Shown here: positions 15,997 to 26,207 of the stretch, piece by piece
How the letters are laid out: the number at the start of each line of letters is the position of its first letter
Numbering within the stretch: position 1 is the first letter of the stretch
Assembly: GCA_027484055.1 (NCBI GenBank)
Contig: JAIXQH010000020.1
Location: 1-64,000 of the forward strand
From: Verrucomicrobiaceae bacterium
GTDB lineage: Bacteria > Verrucomicrobiota > Verrucomicrobiia > Verrucomicrobiales > Akkermansiaceae
Length of the DNA: 64,000 bases
Reading direction: 5' to 3'
Translations under genes and position numbers: made by a program
The notes under the pieces: model-generated
Seen by the model: only the letters and a program-made list of their open reading frames with translations
Database searches by the model: none
Told to the model about the DNA's origin: nothing

Positions 15997-18582
15997 TCAG
16001 TATCTGACGTCGGAGGGCACGACGGTGTAGTTCGATGCGGGGCGCCATTTTTTGTCAGGTCCCATTTCCACTTCTACGACGCTGGTGATTTTTCCGGGCT
16101 GCCAGACCGTGGCATACCACTTGCCGTCGGAGTCCTTGAAGAAGGAGTTGTTACCTGCGTTCTTGACGGCGATGTAACGGTCGCCATAGGGGCCGTAAAC
16201 ATGGTCCGCTTCGGCGAGCACGCAGTCGTAGGTTTGGCTGATCCACTTGCCATTCTGGTCGTAGTATTGATGGGAGAATGCGCCGCCGAAATAGTATTTT
16301 CCGTTCGCCTTGAACAGTGTGGAACCCTCGTTGCACGCTTGGGGTGCGTTGCTGGGATAAATCATACGAGGAAGGTCCGCCAGTCCGTCCATCGTCGGCT
16401 TGAGTTTGACGATGTGGCCGTTTCCGTAAGTCAAATAAGTCGTGCCGTCGTCATCCCGGAAGAGATGCGGGTCGGGAGCGCTGACGAGTGGTTTGTCGCT
16501 GGTCTCGGTATAGGGCCCGAGTGGATTGTCGGACACAGCGATGCCGATTTGGAAAATGCTATAGCCTTCGAGTCCGTTCTTCGGAAACTTGGTGGCGAAG
16601 AAAGCCAGGTACCACTTGCCGTCGAACTCATGGATTTGCGGTGCCCAAATGTTGCGTTCCTGATCCACGGTGAAATAGCGCGTATTGAGCCAACTGGCGG
16701 TGTCGAACTTCCACACATAACCCATGCTTTCAAAGGGGCCAGAGCGAGTCTTGGAACGGAAGAGTTCGATGCCGTCGTTGATGCCGCGAGCGTAGGGAAT
16801 TGATCCGTGCAGGAAAGGAGTGCCGACCATGTAGTAATAACCGTCCGAGCCTTTGATGCACTGCGAGTCGCGGATGTGCGCGATGTCCAGCGCGACTTTG
16901 AAATTGTCCGATAGGACTTTTCCTTTGCCTTGCCCTTGGAAGGTTCCTGGATCGCGCAACTCGACGGGCTTCGATGGTTTTCCGCGCACCAACTCCACGT
17001 CCAACTCTGTTATCTTGCCAGCCTTGTAGTGAAGGCCATATTGGGCCGGTTTGTTGATTTCATCTTTGCGTGTGACGTAATTCGAGAAACGCACCCAGAT
17101 GCTGCCATTGCCTCTGACATTGGGCCGAAACGACTCGCCGTTGATGAAAGAATTGATTAGGCCATCATGCTTGGCGGTGAAGTAAGTGGTGTTAAAATTC
17201 TCGGGCGTCGTTGTGGACAGGAAGCGAATCCAAACTTCCGTGCGGTTTTCTTTCCGCATGAGTTCCTGCAAAGCCGTGTAGGAGGCAGCGGGTTTCCAGT
17301 CGCCACCTTCCTTGAAGTCTAGAGTGGCCCAAGCCGCGCCGTTTTTGCCGGCGGGGTTGGTGAACGTGTATTTCAATGGCACTTGAGTTCGTAGTCCGGA
17401 AGGAGGGCCTCCGCCGACGACGATTTCCTTTCCATCAGAAGGGCCTTCATTGGCCGTTTTCGTGCTGAGTTTCCTGCGGATCTGGCCACTTTCGATGGTG
17501 GCGCGCTTGTCCTCTGCCGACCACACGGCCTTCAGATCCGGGATCTGATTGAAAAGATCGAGCGGCACCAACAGCGCGCCATCGGCGAAGACGGCTGCTT
17601 GTGACAGGTTCTTCTTCTGCCCACCCACCATGGCGGTGTCGGACCCCGTTTTGAGCTGGATTTCAAGATCGTCCTTCCGGGCGGTTAGGAGGCCGTTAGT
17701 CTCATCCCATGTCACCATTGAACCTAGGGCACGAAAGGTTTCGGCGGCCGGAACTCGAAGCGTGTCCTTGTCTAACGACGGGCTGGCTGTGAGCTTGACT
17801 GTCTCGAAAAGAGTGCCAGCGCGCACGGTGAGATCCGGGCGATCAGACGCGAAAGTCAGCGTGGTGACAATAGGCTGGGGTTCGTAGCTATCGCCCTTCG
17901 GGAAATGCACTTGCTTGGGCATCTTGTCCAAGGCGAATCCGGTGATCCTGCGGATGTTATCGATGGAGACCTTGCCTGCCGTGGCAGTGGCGCTCATGGC
18001 GAGTGTGAAGTCATAGGAAACCTCCTTGAAGCGGCGCAGGAACTCGACGCGTTCTCCATGAGCGCCGGTGAAGGAGATGTAGTAACCTTTGAAACTCGGG
18101 TCGAAATTCAGATAGACTTGATACCATTCGCCGGACTTCAAGGTGCCGCGCTGGACGGCGGGTGTGTCCTGAACATCCGCTCCATCGAAGACAGCTCCGT
18201 TCTTGCCGATTCGGGTGAAAGTGATCGGTGCTTCTCCGCCTTGGTTGGCGATGCGGAGTTCTTCAGCGGCATCGAGCTTGAGGTTGAAGGTGATAAGCGT
18301 CGGGTTCTGGTTTCCCAACTGACATTCGGTGAGCTTGGCCGTGGGCAGGGTGATGCCGGCCTTTGGGCCACCGAGTTGCAGGACCTTGCTGCCGCGGTCA
18401 GTGGCGATCAGGCCCTTGCCTTCGAGTTTTACTCCCGATGGCGGGCCGTCGGGAGCGTCTTTTTCAAAGCTGATATCGTATAGCAGCTTTTCCGTGGGCG
18501 AAACGGGCTTCCATTCGGATGCCGAGGCGAGGGAGCCGGAAGCGACGGTGAGAAAAATGAACGGACGGACGAGACGGGTCAT
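15997..18582 (-). CDS. Secreted GH43-family glycoside hydrolase with extra N-terminal modules
   Basis: About 861 residues from MTRLVRPFIF, which gives a signal peptide; 51 further upstream codons look noncoding. An N-terminal concanavalin-like region (about 30-210) is followed by a copper-amine-oxidase-N-like module (about 285-380; RVPAAETFRALGSMVTWDE). The C-terminal 300 residues form a five-bladed GH43-like propeller: IRDSQCIKGSDGYYYMVG with the probable catalytic Asp, APDPHLFRDDDGTTYLTYGN with the modulating Asp, and NEGSTLFKANGKYYF with the probable acid Glu. Likely cleaves arabinose-, xylose- or galactose-containing side chains outside the cytoplasm. Same strand as the esterase gene and the CBM_X2 gene. 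Confidence 0.82.
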   Translation of the reverse strand: MTRLVRPFIFLTVASGSLASASEWKPVSPTEKLLYDISFEKDAPDGPPSGVKLEGKGLIATDRGSKVLQLGGPKAGITLPTAKLTECQLGNQNPTLITFNLKLDAAEELRIANQGGEAPITFTRIGKNGAVFDGADVQDTPAVQRGTLKSGEWYQVYLNFDPSFKGYYISFTGAHGERVEFLRRFKEVSYDFTLAMSATATAGKVSIDNIRRITGFALDKMPKQVHFPKGDSYEPQPIVTTLTFASDRPDLTVRAGTLFETVKLTASPSLDKDTLRVPAAETFRALGSMVTWDETNGLLTARKDDLEIQLKTGSDTAMVGGQKKNLSQAAVFADGALLVPLDLFNQIPDLKAVWSAEDKRATIESGQIRRKLSTKTANEGPSDGKEIVVGGGPPSGLRTQVPLKYTFTNPAGKNGAAWATLDFKEGGDWKPAASYTALQELMRKENRTEVWIRFLSTTTPENFNTTYFTAKHDGLINSFINGESFRPNVRGNGSIWVRFSNYVTRKDEINKPAQYGLHYKAGKITELDVELVRGKPSKPVELRDPGTFQGQGKGKVLSDNFKVALDIAHIRDSQCIKGSDGYYYMVGTPFLHGSIPYARGINDGIELFRSKTRSGPFESMGYVWKFDTASWLNTRYFTVDQERNIWAPQIHEFDGKWYLAFFATKFPKNGLEGYSIFQIGIAVSDNPLGPYTETSDKPLVSAPDPHLFRDDDGTTYLTYGNGHIVKLKPTMDGLADLPRMIYPSNAPQACNEGSTLFKANGKYYFGGAFSHQYYDQNGKWISQTYDCVLAEADHVYGPYGDRYIAVKNAGNNSFFKDSDGKWYATVWQPGKITSVVEVEMGPDKKWRPASNYTVVPSDVRY

Positions 18583-18637
18583 GGTGTTGAATGAAGTCGG
18601 CTTCAGTAAGGCTAGGAAAAACGGTGCCGAGCCGGGT

Positions 18638-20536
18638 TCATGGATTGATCGTGAGGTGGTCTCGGATGAATCGTGAACCGGGATGAGGGAGGAGTTCGAG
18701 TGTGAGACCGCCTGTGGCTGCAGGAGGCAGGGCAAGGGTGACCTTGCGGCTTTGTCCCGGTAGAAGACGGTCGGCGTTCAGGAAGGTGTATCCTTCGCCA
18801 AGAACCGCGGCGGAGATGTCCTTGCCGTTGAGCTGAAATCTCGCCGGGGTGCCAGTAGAGGTTGACCGCGCGCGCAGCACCGGGATGAAATCTACCCAGT
18901 TGCTGCGGTTGGTGATGACGAGATCGATGGTGCCGGAGGGCGATTTAATCGCGGCGGCGGAAATGGCGGGTGAGGGCGGGGCGGGCGTTCCGAGTGGCGG
19001 ATTTTTGAGGAGGGTTTTGCTGCTGCCGACGTCGATCCAGAGGTCCAGCTCGCCGCTGTCCGCACGGGCGTGTTTGAGGAGGTAGTAGCTGACACCGGAA
19101 AGGGTGGAGATGCCGATGCGTCCGCCGGATTTGTCGAGGGCAGCTTCCGGGACCATGTGGAGGGGACGTTTGCCGTAGAGGGTGACCCCATAGAAATCGG
19201 GGCTGGCCCCGTTGTCTTCGAGGAGTTTCACGGTCGTGATTGTATCTTGCAAGAAGGTGTCCGCGCCTTCGTTGGGGGAGACGATGAAGAAGAACTTGCG
19301 CTTGTTCTGGTGAGTCCAGCGGATCAGATCGTAAACGCCCTGGCGGTAATTTTCGGTGCGGCGGGTGAAGAGGTAGGTGGGAGCGTCCGAGGAGGTGCCA
19401 TCTGACATGAGGGTGAAGCGGCGGGTGCGGTCGAAACGCGGGTCCGCCCATCCGCCTTCGTCGGCGATCCGGTGGGGGGCCTGCATGGTATAGGTCTCGA
19501 TGCCAGCTTTGCGGTTGAGTTCAATGCGTTCTTTCCAAGGTTCTGTCATGTCTTGGGGTTGCTGTTGCGGGGTAGTGTTGAGGCCGTTGACAAAGCTGGC
19601 GACGGGGCGCAGGCCCATTTCCTTAATTTGATCGATCCATTCGAGGTCCTGACGGATATGTTGCGGGCCGCGGAGGCCGCCTTCGAGGATGGCCTTACCG
19701 CCTTTGAAGTAGGAGCCGAGTTGCTTTTTTCCTGCGATGCCGAGGGGGTCTACGCCGAGGAAGCGGTGGTAGAGGCCGTCCGCTGTGTCGGCGACGTAGG
19801 ACCACTGACTGCGGTCGAGCATTTCATCCATGTAGAATGCGGAGCCCACATAAACCTCATAAGAGCCCGCGCCAGGAGAAGGATCGAGAATGCGTTCCTG
19901 TGGGAATGGATTGGATTTGCCATTGCCGGTGATGCGGTAAGCCGCGCTGAAGACCGGGCCGGGTTCTTTGCCTTTGGTGAACGCCCGGGCCTTGATCGTC
20001 AGATTCCGCTCCACCCGGACGGTGGTGTAGCCGATGCTCGGGCTCTTGGCGGTGGGATCGCTGCCGTCGGTGGTGAAACGGATTTTCGCATCCACCGCCG
20101 GGCTGGTGACGATCAAATTGCGGGGTGAGTCGTAGGAACCCGCAGGCGGACTGAAGTCGATACCCGGGGCGGCTTTCGAGGTATCGCGGGCAAGGAGAAC
20201 GATATCACGGGAGGTTCCATCCTTGAAACGGAGGGTGAGAAGCGTGCGGCCCTTGAGGTCCAAGGCGTAGGGTTTCGAGAAAATGATTTTATCCCCGGAG
20301 ACTCGGTAATCGCGACCGCTATCCAATGGGATAAGGCCTTGTGCCACTCCCACGAGCGTGGCTTCCCCGAGCGGGAATTCCGGTTCGGTGAGGTGCTCGG
20401 GGTTTTTGTCGTAACGGATCACCTGCGGACCTGCTGCGGCGGATTTCACAGCGGGTTCGGCGGCATGCGCAGAGAAAAATGGCGAAAGCTGCAAGACGGC
20501 AGCCAAACAGTAGATGGAAATGAGAGATATCTTCAT
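18638..20536 (-). CDS. Secreted protein with CBM_X2 and chitobiase C-terminal-like modules, unknown catalytic part
   Basis: About 632 residues from MKISLISIYC, with signal peptide ending SAHAAEP. Residues about 38-115 match the CBM_X2 carbohydrate-binding module (IRYDKNPEHLT to LRFKDGTS). Residues about 125-200 match the chitobiase/hexosaminidase C-terminal repeat (SPPAGSYDSPRNLIVTSP, KIRFTTDGSDPT). The central 350 residues contain EWIDQIKEMGLRPVASFVNG, IVSPNEGADTFLQ and SPDFYGVTLYGKRP, suggesting a TIM-barrel-like enzyme fold that I cannot assign to a family. A beta-sandwich C-terminus follows. Its neighbours suggest a role in glycan binding or breakdown. Confidence 0.65.
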   Translation of the reverse strand: MKISLISIYCLAAVLQLSPFFSAHAAEPAVKSAAAGPQVIRYDKNPEHLTEPEFPLGEATLVGVAQGLIPLDSGRDYRVSGDKIIFSKPYALDLKGRTLLTLRFKDGTSRDIVLLARDTSKAAPGIDFSPPAGSYDSPRNLIVTSPAVDAKIRFTTDGSDPTAKSPSIGYTTVRVERNLTIKARAFTKGKEPGPVFSAAYRITGNGKSNPFPQERILDPSPGAGSYEVYVGSAFYMDEMLDRSQWSYVADTADGLYHRFLGVDPLGIAGKKQLGSYFKGGKAILEGGLRGPQHIRQDLEWIDQIKEMGLRPVASFVNGLNTTPQQQPQDMTEPWKERIELNRKAGIETYTMQAPHRIADEGGWADPRFDRTRRFTLMSDGTSSDAPTYLFTRRTENYRQGVYDLIRWTHQNKRKFFFIVSPNEGADTFLQDTITTVKLLEDNGASPDFYGVTLYGKRPLHMVPEAALDKSGGRIGISTLSGVSYYLLKHARADSGELDLWIDVGSSKTLLKNPPLGTPAPPSPAISAAAIKSPSGTIDLVITNRSNWVDFIPVLRARSTSTGTPARFQLNGKDISAAVLGEGYTFLNADRLLPGQSRKVTLALPPAATGGLTLELLPHPGSRFIRDHLTINP

Positions 20537-20744
20537 AAATTGAGACGTAAAGGCAGAGATCGACCGTGTGTGATGGGTTATACCAGGCAAGACGCTCCGC
20601 CTTCGGGGTTTTACATAGAAACAGCCGTTCAAAGGCAAATCTTACGCGGACCCCGGGTTTTCTACCAAAATTGTCCTATTGAGCCCACGATGACAGAGTG
20701 ATGGGCTTGCAGGTCTCTAGTCATAAGATGGGGCTTGAAATCCT

Positions 20745-20895
20745 TTTCGACCATCTGAAGCGGGGGCTTGATCAATAGCCTTCCCACTCATATTGGATTG
20801 ACCGCCGCAGAGCCAGACATCGCCGTCGAATAGGACATTGAGCTCGATGCGGTGCTGAATGACATTTGATGAGACGTTCATTCTGCGGGGGGGCG
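20745..20895 (-). pseudogene. Relic of a second sialate O-acetylesterase
   Basis: The minus strand keeps about 48 open codons that read IELNVLFDGDVWLCGGQSNM and then SGKAIDQ, aligned without gaps to the block-I region of the intact esterase (IELSDILVGDVWLCGGQSNM, GGKAVDN). Nucleotide resemblance to 14753-14880 is plain. Both flanks of the relic lack esterase sequence, so only this island survives. It implies that another esterase gene once stood upstream of the CBM_X2 gene. The rest of 20537-21218 holds no other feature. Confidence 0.75.
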
Positions 20896-21218
20896 GATCA
20901 TTTTTTTCTTCAGAGCATTACCTAGATGCGGTTCGCTATTACTAGGAATTTGCTTTTGGAGGGAAGGCTCTTCGAAACAGCCGATGGTCGGACCGGAGGA
21001 AGGGGGAAAGGGGGGGGGGCTAGTTTTGCGTCATCCGCACATCGACGAAGAGTTGGTCGTTCATTTTCCCAGACAAACGAAAATGCAGTCTGGTCCATTT
21101 CTCATCGCTTTGATATTCTTCTAACCTGCGAAAGAGAGCATACACCCTGACCAATCGCCAGCACGATGAACTCTGCCCGGCGATGCGGGAGCGGCAACCA
21201 AAGTCGTGATCCTCACGG

Positions 21219-21959
21219 CTACCCCTGATGCCGCATTCGAAACTGCTTCGGTGTTAGACCGATGCGTTTGCGGAAATGTTGGGTGAAGGCGCTTTGGTCG
21301 CAGAAGGCGTGGGCTTTAGCGATGTCGGTGACTTTGTCGGTGGTTTGGATGAGGGCTTCGGCGGCGGACTCGATGCGGATGCGGAGCATGAGTTCGTAGG
21401 GCGTGACACCGAGAGATTGGTGGATCTTGCGATACAGCGTGCGCTCGGAGAGGCCGCATTCGCGGGCAAGTTCGGCGGTGCTCAGGATGCGGTTGGTATT
21501 CTTCTGGATGTGGCTAACGATGAGGATGACTTCGCTGCTAGGCTGATGTCGACTGCGACCTTCATCGCGCCGGGTGAGGCCCATAAGGCCGATGATCTTG
21601 CCGTTTTTGCCTCGCAACGGAACCTTGGTGGTGAGGAACCAAGTCAGCGTGCGCTGTTCGTCATACCAGACTTCGAGGCGATTGATCAACGGTTTGCCAG
21701 TGCGGAAGACGAGCGCGTCATCGGCTCGGTAAGTCTTCGCGGCTTGCTCGGGGTAGAAATCTTCGTCGAGTCGGCCAATGACATCGGCTTCACGTTCAAG
21801 ACCTAGGCGGATCCACATCGGCTCGCTGGCAGCCATGAGACGGCTCTCACGATCCTTCACAAAGAAGAAGACGTTGGGCTGCTGATCAAACATGAGCCGG
21901 AATGCCGGCGGATCGGTCATGCTGGCGAAAAAGGCGCTCTGGAGTGACTTGGGTGACAT
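21219..21959 (-). CDS. PAS-sensor AraC-family transcriptional regulator
   Basis: 246 residues. Residues about 15-130 are a PAS domain (VFFFVKDRESRLMAASEPMW, then PLRGKNGKIIGLMGLTRR). Residues 145-243 are an AraC double helix-turn-helix: LSTAELARECGLSERTLYRK and then VTDIAKAHAFCDQSAFTQHF ending RKRIGLTPKQFR. It is divergent from the large dehydrogenase gene with only about 70 bases between start codons, so it probably controls that gene and perhaps the glycan genes. The signal sensed by the PAS domain is unknown. Confidence 0.87.
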   Translation of the reverse strand: MSPKSLQSAFFASMTDPPAFRLMFDQQPNVFFFVKDRESRLMAASEPMWIRLGLEREADVIGRLDEDFYPEQAAKTYRADDALVFRTGKPLINRLEVWYDEQRTLTWFLTTKVPLRGKNGKIIGLMGLTRRDEGRSRHQPSSEVILIVSHIQKNTNRILSTAELARECGLSERTLYRKIHQSLGVTPYELMLRIRIESAAEALIQTTDKVTDIAKAHAFCDQSAFTQHFRKRIGLTPKQFRMRHQG

Positions 21960-22030
21960 GGCAGGATTTCAACAACTTTTGGCAGATCTAGACGATATAT
22001 TTCCGAGTGGAAAGGCGTTTAGAGATGCAC

Positions 22031-25000
22031 ATGAAACCCAATTCTACTTTCTCCTGCCTCATGCTTGCCCTGTTCGCAAGCGCAGGTGCCTCGGCCCATG
22101 CCTCGACACTCACGCTGCGTCAGGATGATGCTGCGAATACGATCTCGGTGTATCGCGAGAATGTGGCGGAGCCGATCCTCACGCAGAATGCGCGGCCGGA
22201 TTTTCGGCCTTACATTCATCCGATTGTGGCACCGGATGGCAAGGGCGTGCTGACGGAGTATAGCCCAGGACATCACAAGCATCAGACGGGTCTCTACTGG
22301 GGTCTCAAACAGGTGAATGGGCGCGACTATTTTCACAATCCGGGCGAAGGTTTTTGGCGTAAGGTCTCCAGCACGGTGCTCGTGCCGAAAGGCGAGTCGG
22401 TGAAATGGACGACGGTCTATCAACTGCTCGATGCCGAGGGCAAGCCGGTGATGAACGAGACGCAGGTGTGGACGATGCGCGATGGCGATGGCCGTTACTT
22501 GATGGATCTTGAATGGAAGGGCGAAGGACTCGTGGACTTGACCATGGCGAAGCAGCCTTACGGTGGCCTTTTCCTGCGCATGCCGTGGAAACCTTGCATG
22601 GAGGGCGGCGTCATGAACAGCGTGCGCCAGGGCAACGGGCGCGCAGAAGCACAGCGCTCGATCTGGATGGATGTGGGCATGAAACTGGATGGCCGCGACG
22701 ACCAAGCGCACATCGCGATTTTTGATCATCCGAACAATGCAGGCTATCCGCAGCATTGGCGTGTGGATGGGCAGATGGGCGTGGGGCCTTGTCGGGCAAT
22801 TACGGGCGATTGGACGATTGCCAAGGGCAAGACTGAGACGGTGCAGCACCAGTTTGTGGTCTATACCGGCAAGCTCGACGATGTCGCGGTCTTGGATGCA
22901 TGGAAAAAATACACAGGCAAAGCTTATGACGACGTCATGTGGGGCCTCGCAAAAGCGGAAAGCAAAACGGCCACCTTTCTTACTGGCGAGCAAGCCGTCG
23001 CGAAGATGACCGTGCCTGAGGGTTTCGAGGCGAAGCTCGCCGCAGCGGAGCCGATGATCACGCAGCCGATGGCGTTCTGCTGGGATGATCGCGGCCGTCT
23101 CTGGGTCGCGGAGAATCGTGATTATGAAACACGCAGCGCAGGTTTCTCCGCCGATGGCAACAGCCGCATCCTCATTCTCGAAGACACGAATGGCGATGGG
23201 AAATTCGACACGCGCCAAGTCTTCCTCGATGGTATTCCTTTTCCTTCGGCCATCGCCGTGGGCTTTGATGGGCTGTGGCTCGGCGCACCGCCGAATCTGC
23301 TCTTCGTGCCTGACAAAAATCACGACGACAAAGCCGATGGCCCGCTTGAGGTGCGACTTACCGGCTGGGGCATTCAGGATCGCCATGAAGTGTTTAACAG
23401 CTTCAGTTGGGGACCGGATGGTTGGCTCTACGGCTGCCAGGGTTTCGCCACACGCTCGACCGTTGGCAAGCCTGCCGATGGCGGCAAAATCTTGCGTAAG
23501 GGCGATCCATTCCCCGTAGAGATTCCAGTAAAAGATGGCCAATATATCGACGGCGGTGTATGGCGATATCATCCCACCAAGGATCGCTTCGAAGTCGTCG
23601 CGCACGGCTTCAGCAATCCATGGGGACTCGATTTCGATGACCACGGCCAGATCTTCATCACGGCCTGCGTGATCCCGCATCTCTGGCATGTGATCCCCGG
23701 CGGCATCTATCACCGCCAGGGTGGCAGCCACATCAATCCTTACGTTTTCGACGACATCAAGACCATCGCCGATCATCGCCATCGCTCCGCGCATGGAGGC
23801 GCTCGTGTTTATCTAGCGGATGAGTTTCCGAAGGAATACCGCAACCGCATCATCATGGCGAACCTCCACGAGCATGACGTGATCACGGACATCCTCAAGC
23901 CCAGTGGCTCGGGCTTCATCGGTCATCATGGCAATGAACCGCTCTTCGCCAATGACAATGCCTGGGTGGGCTTCAGCATGGAGATCGGACCCGATGGAGC
24001 GGCCTATGTGCTCGACTGGCATGACACCGAAATCTGTGGCTCTGCCGTCCACGACAAAGAAACCGGCCGCATCTACCGCCTCGCGCCCAAGGGCCTTCCA
24101 GGAAAAACTGGGATCAATCTCGCCGCGCAGACCGATCTCGAACTCGTCGGCCTGCTGACACATCGCAACGATTGGTATAGCCGCCGCGCCCGCGTGCAGC
24201 TTCAGCAACGTGCTGCTGCTGGCCAACTGGATGCCGCCGTGCCCGCAAAGCTGTGGGAACTCTTCGCGCAATCCAAGACCTCCGCGCATCAACTCCGCGC
24301 GCTCTGGGCCTTGCACATCACGCAGAATCTCCCTGCGGATCGCTTGCTGCCGCTACTCGATCATGCCGAGCCGTATGTCCGTGGCTGGGCCATCCAGTTG
24401 CTGGGCGAAGATCGCACTTACAGCCCGGCGGCTTTGACAAAGTTCACCGTGATGGCGGAAAAGGACAGCTCGCCCATCGTTCGGCTATACCTCGCTGCGG
24501 CGTTACAGCGCATGCCGCTGCCGGAGCGCTGGCCTATTGCTAACAACCTCGTCGCTCATGCCGAGGACGCTGCGGATCATAATTTGCCGAAGATGCTTTG
24601 GTTTGGCATTGAGCCGATGGTGGAAACCGATGCCACGCGTGCGATGGCACTTGCCACGCAAAGCAAGATTCCGCTGCTCGCGCCATACATCGCTCGCCGC
24701 GCCATCGCTGCCAAACAGCTCGAGCCCGTGGCCGCCACACTGCTGAGCAACACCGATCTCGCCCTGCGTCTCCAGCTTCTCGAAGGCGTGCGTGATGAAC
24801 TCAAATCGCTGGGCCGCAATGGGGTCACGAAGCCGAAAAACTGGGACGAAGCCTTTGCCGCGCTTGACGCAACCAAGGATGCCAATCTCACTGACTTCAC
24901 CGCGCAGATTGGTCAACTCTTCGGCGATGCCAAAGCCGCAGACGCGCAGCTCGCCGTGCTCAAGGAAACCGCCACCCCCATCGAGCGTCGCCGACAAATC

Positions 25001-25830
25001 CTGACCGCCTTTGCCCGCGATGCGTATGCCGCCGCGCTGCCGGTGGTGCTCTCGCTGCTCGATGAGCCCACCATCCGCCGCGATGCGATCCGCGCATTGG
25101 CTTCGTTCGATGCTCCGCAGATCGCTCCGACATTGATTAAGCGCTACGCCACGCTTCCCGCTGTCGAAAAAGCCGAAGTCGTGCTCACGCTCTCCACACG
25201 CCGCAGCACCGCGAGCGCCTTGGTCGTTGAGTTGAAAAACAACACCATTCCAAAGACCGATGTCACCGCCTCTGATGCCCGCCAACTCTACCGAGTGCTC
25301 GGGCCATCGTTCGTCGAGTTTTGGGGGCCCATCACCCAGCTCGCCAGCGATAAACTGGCCGAGATGGCGAAGTATAAAGCCATCCTAACCGATGCCGAGC
25401 TTGCCAAAGCCAACACCAGTCAGGGCCGCGCCATCTTCGAGCGCACCTGCATGGCCTGTCACAAACTCTACGGCGCCGGCGGCATCATCGGCCTGAGCTC
25501 ACCGGCTCCAATCGCACCGATCTCGACTATATCCTCTCGCAGATTCTCAACCCCAGCGAGGTCATGCAAGAGAGCTATCAACTCGTCATCGTCACCACTC
25601 GCGATGGCCGCACCCTCTCCGGCACGGTCGTCGCTGAAGACAACCAACAGCTCACGCTCCGCCTCGTGGGGCAGGACAGCATCGTCACCAAATCCGAGAT
25701 CCTCTCCCGCGAGAAATCCCCCGTTTCCATGATGCCTGAGGGCTTGCTGAAAACCCTCAAGGATGACGAAGTCCGCGACCTCATCGGCTACCTCCGCACC
25801 CCCACGCAGGTGCCGCTACCCAAGAAGTGA
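22031..25830 (+). pseudogene. DUF6807 - PVC sugar dehydrogenase - HEAT - cytochrome c fusion, frameshifted in the cytochrome domain
   Basis: About 1266 residues when repaired. A signal peptide is followed by a DUF6807 (PmoA-like) domain to about residue 300 (YSPGHHKHQTGLYWG, GLFLRMPW). A PVC-type membrane-bound dehydrogenase beta-propeller follows (PMAFCWDDRGRLWVAENRDY, FSWGPDGWLYGCQG, VLDWHDTEICG), then HEAT-like repeats, then a cytochrome c domain with the haem motif CMACH. After GAGGIIG the frame is lost: one base is missing at about 25493 (GGCCTGAG where GGCCCTGAG would give GPELTGSNRTDL). Downstream the correct frame resumes (LDYILSQILNPSEVMQESYQ) and runs to 25830. Without repair the protein gains about 80 foreign residues ending at 25732. 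Start 22031 was chosen for its signal peptide; GTG 22007 is possible. Sequencing error or true mutation cannot be told apart here. Confidence 0.85.
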
Positions 25831-26027
25831 TTGAAAAACTTCGTGATTGTCCGCTCCTGACGGTTGAAGCAGCAGTGGACGGTGGAAATGGATTGGATCG
25901 AAGGTGCAGAGCGGCGGAGATGTCGTGAGACCCACTCTGAGCAAGCCAACCAAACGGGTCCGTTGAAAATGGCAGCCTGCCGCCGACAGCTTGACGGCAA
26001 GGCTTTTGTTTCGGTATAGAACAGATC

Positions 26028-26207
26028 ATGAGAAGAACCCGAATGCAGCTCTCCGACCCGCTCTATCAGCGGCTCAAAATGATCGCCGAGCAGCAGGACT
26101 GGTCGCTCTCGGAGGTCATGCGCAAGGCGGCAGAGCACTTCATCACCCGCTTTCCCGAGGTCCCAAATCCCGAAGCCGATACCATCCTCCTGCGCTCCGG
26201 CTCATGA
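26028..26207 (+). CDS. Ribbon-helix-helix antitoxin of a PIN toxin pair
   Basis: 59-residue protein beginning MRRTRMQLSDPLYQRLKMIA. The N-terminal beta strand followed by two helices (QQDWSLSEVMRKAAEHFIT) is a ribbon-helix-helix/CopG-type DNA-binding fold. Such antitoxins bind a PIN ribonuclease toxin and repress their own operon. The stop overlaps the start of the toxin relic by the ATGA arrangement typical of these operons. The antitoxin is intact although the toxin is not, so it is now an orphan that may still bind its operator or neutralise related toxins. Confidence 0.7.
   Translation: MRRTRMQLSDPLYQRLKMIAEQQDWSLSEVMRKAAEHFITRFPEVPNPEADTILLRSGS

Noticed and set aside
22019-23794. Long antisense frame (591 codons) opposite the DUF6807-dehydrogenase gene
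   Set aside because: Composition is typical of an antisense shadow in GC-rich DNA, and the plus strand carries clear domains throughout.
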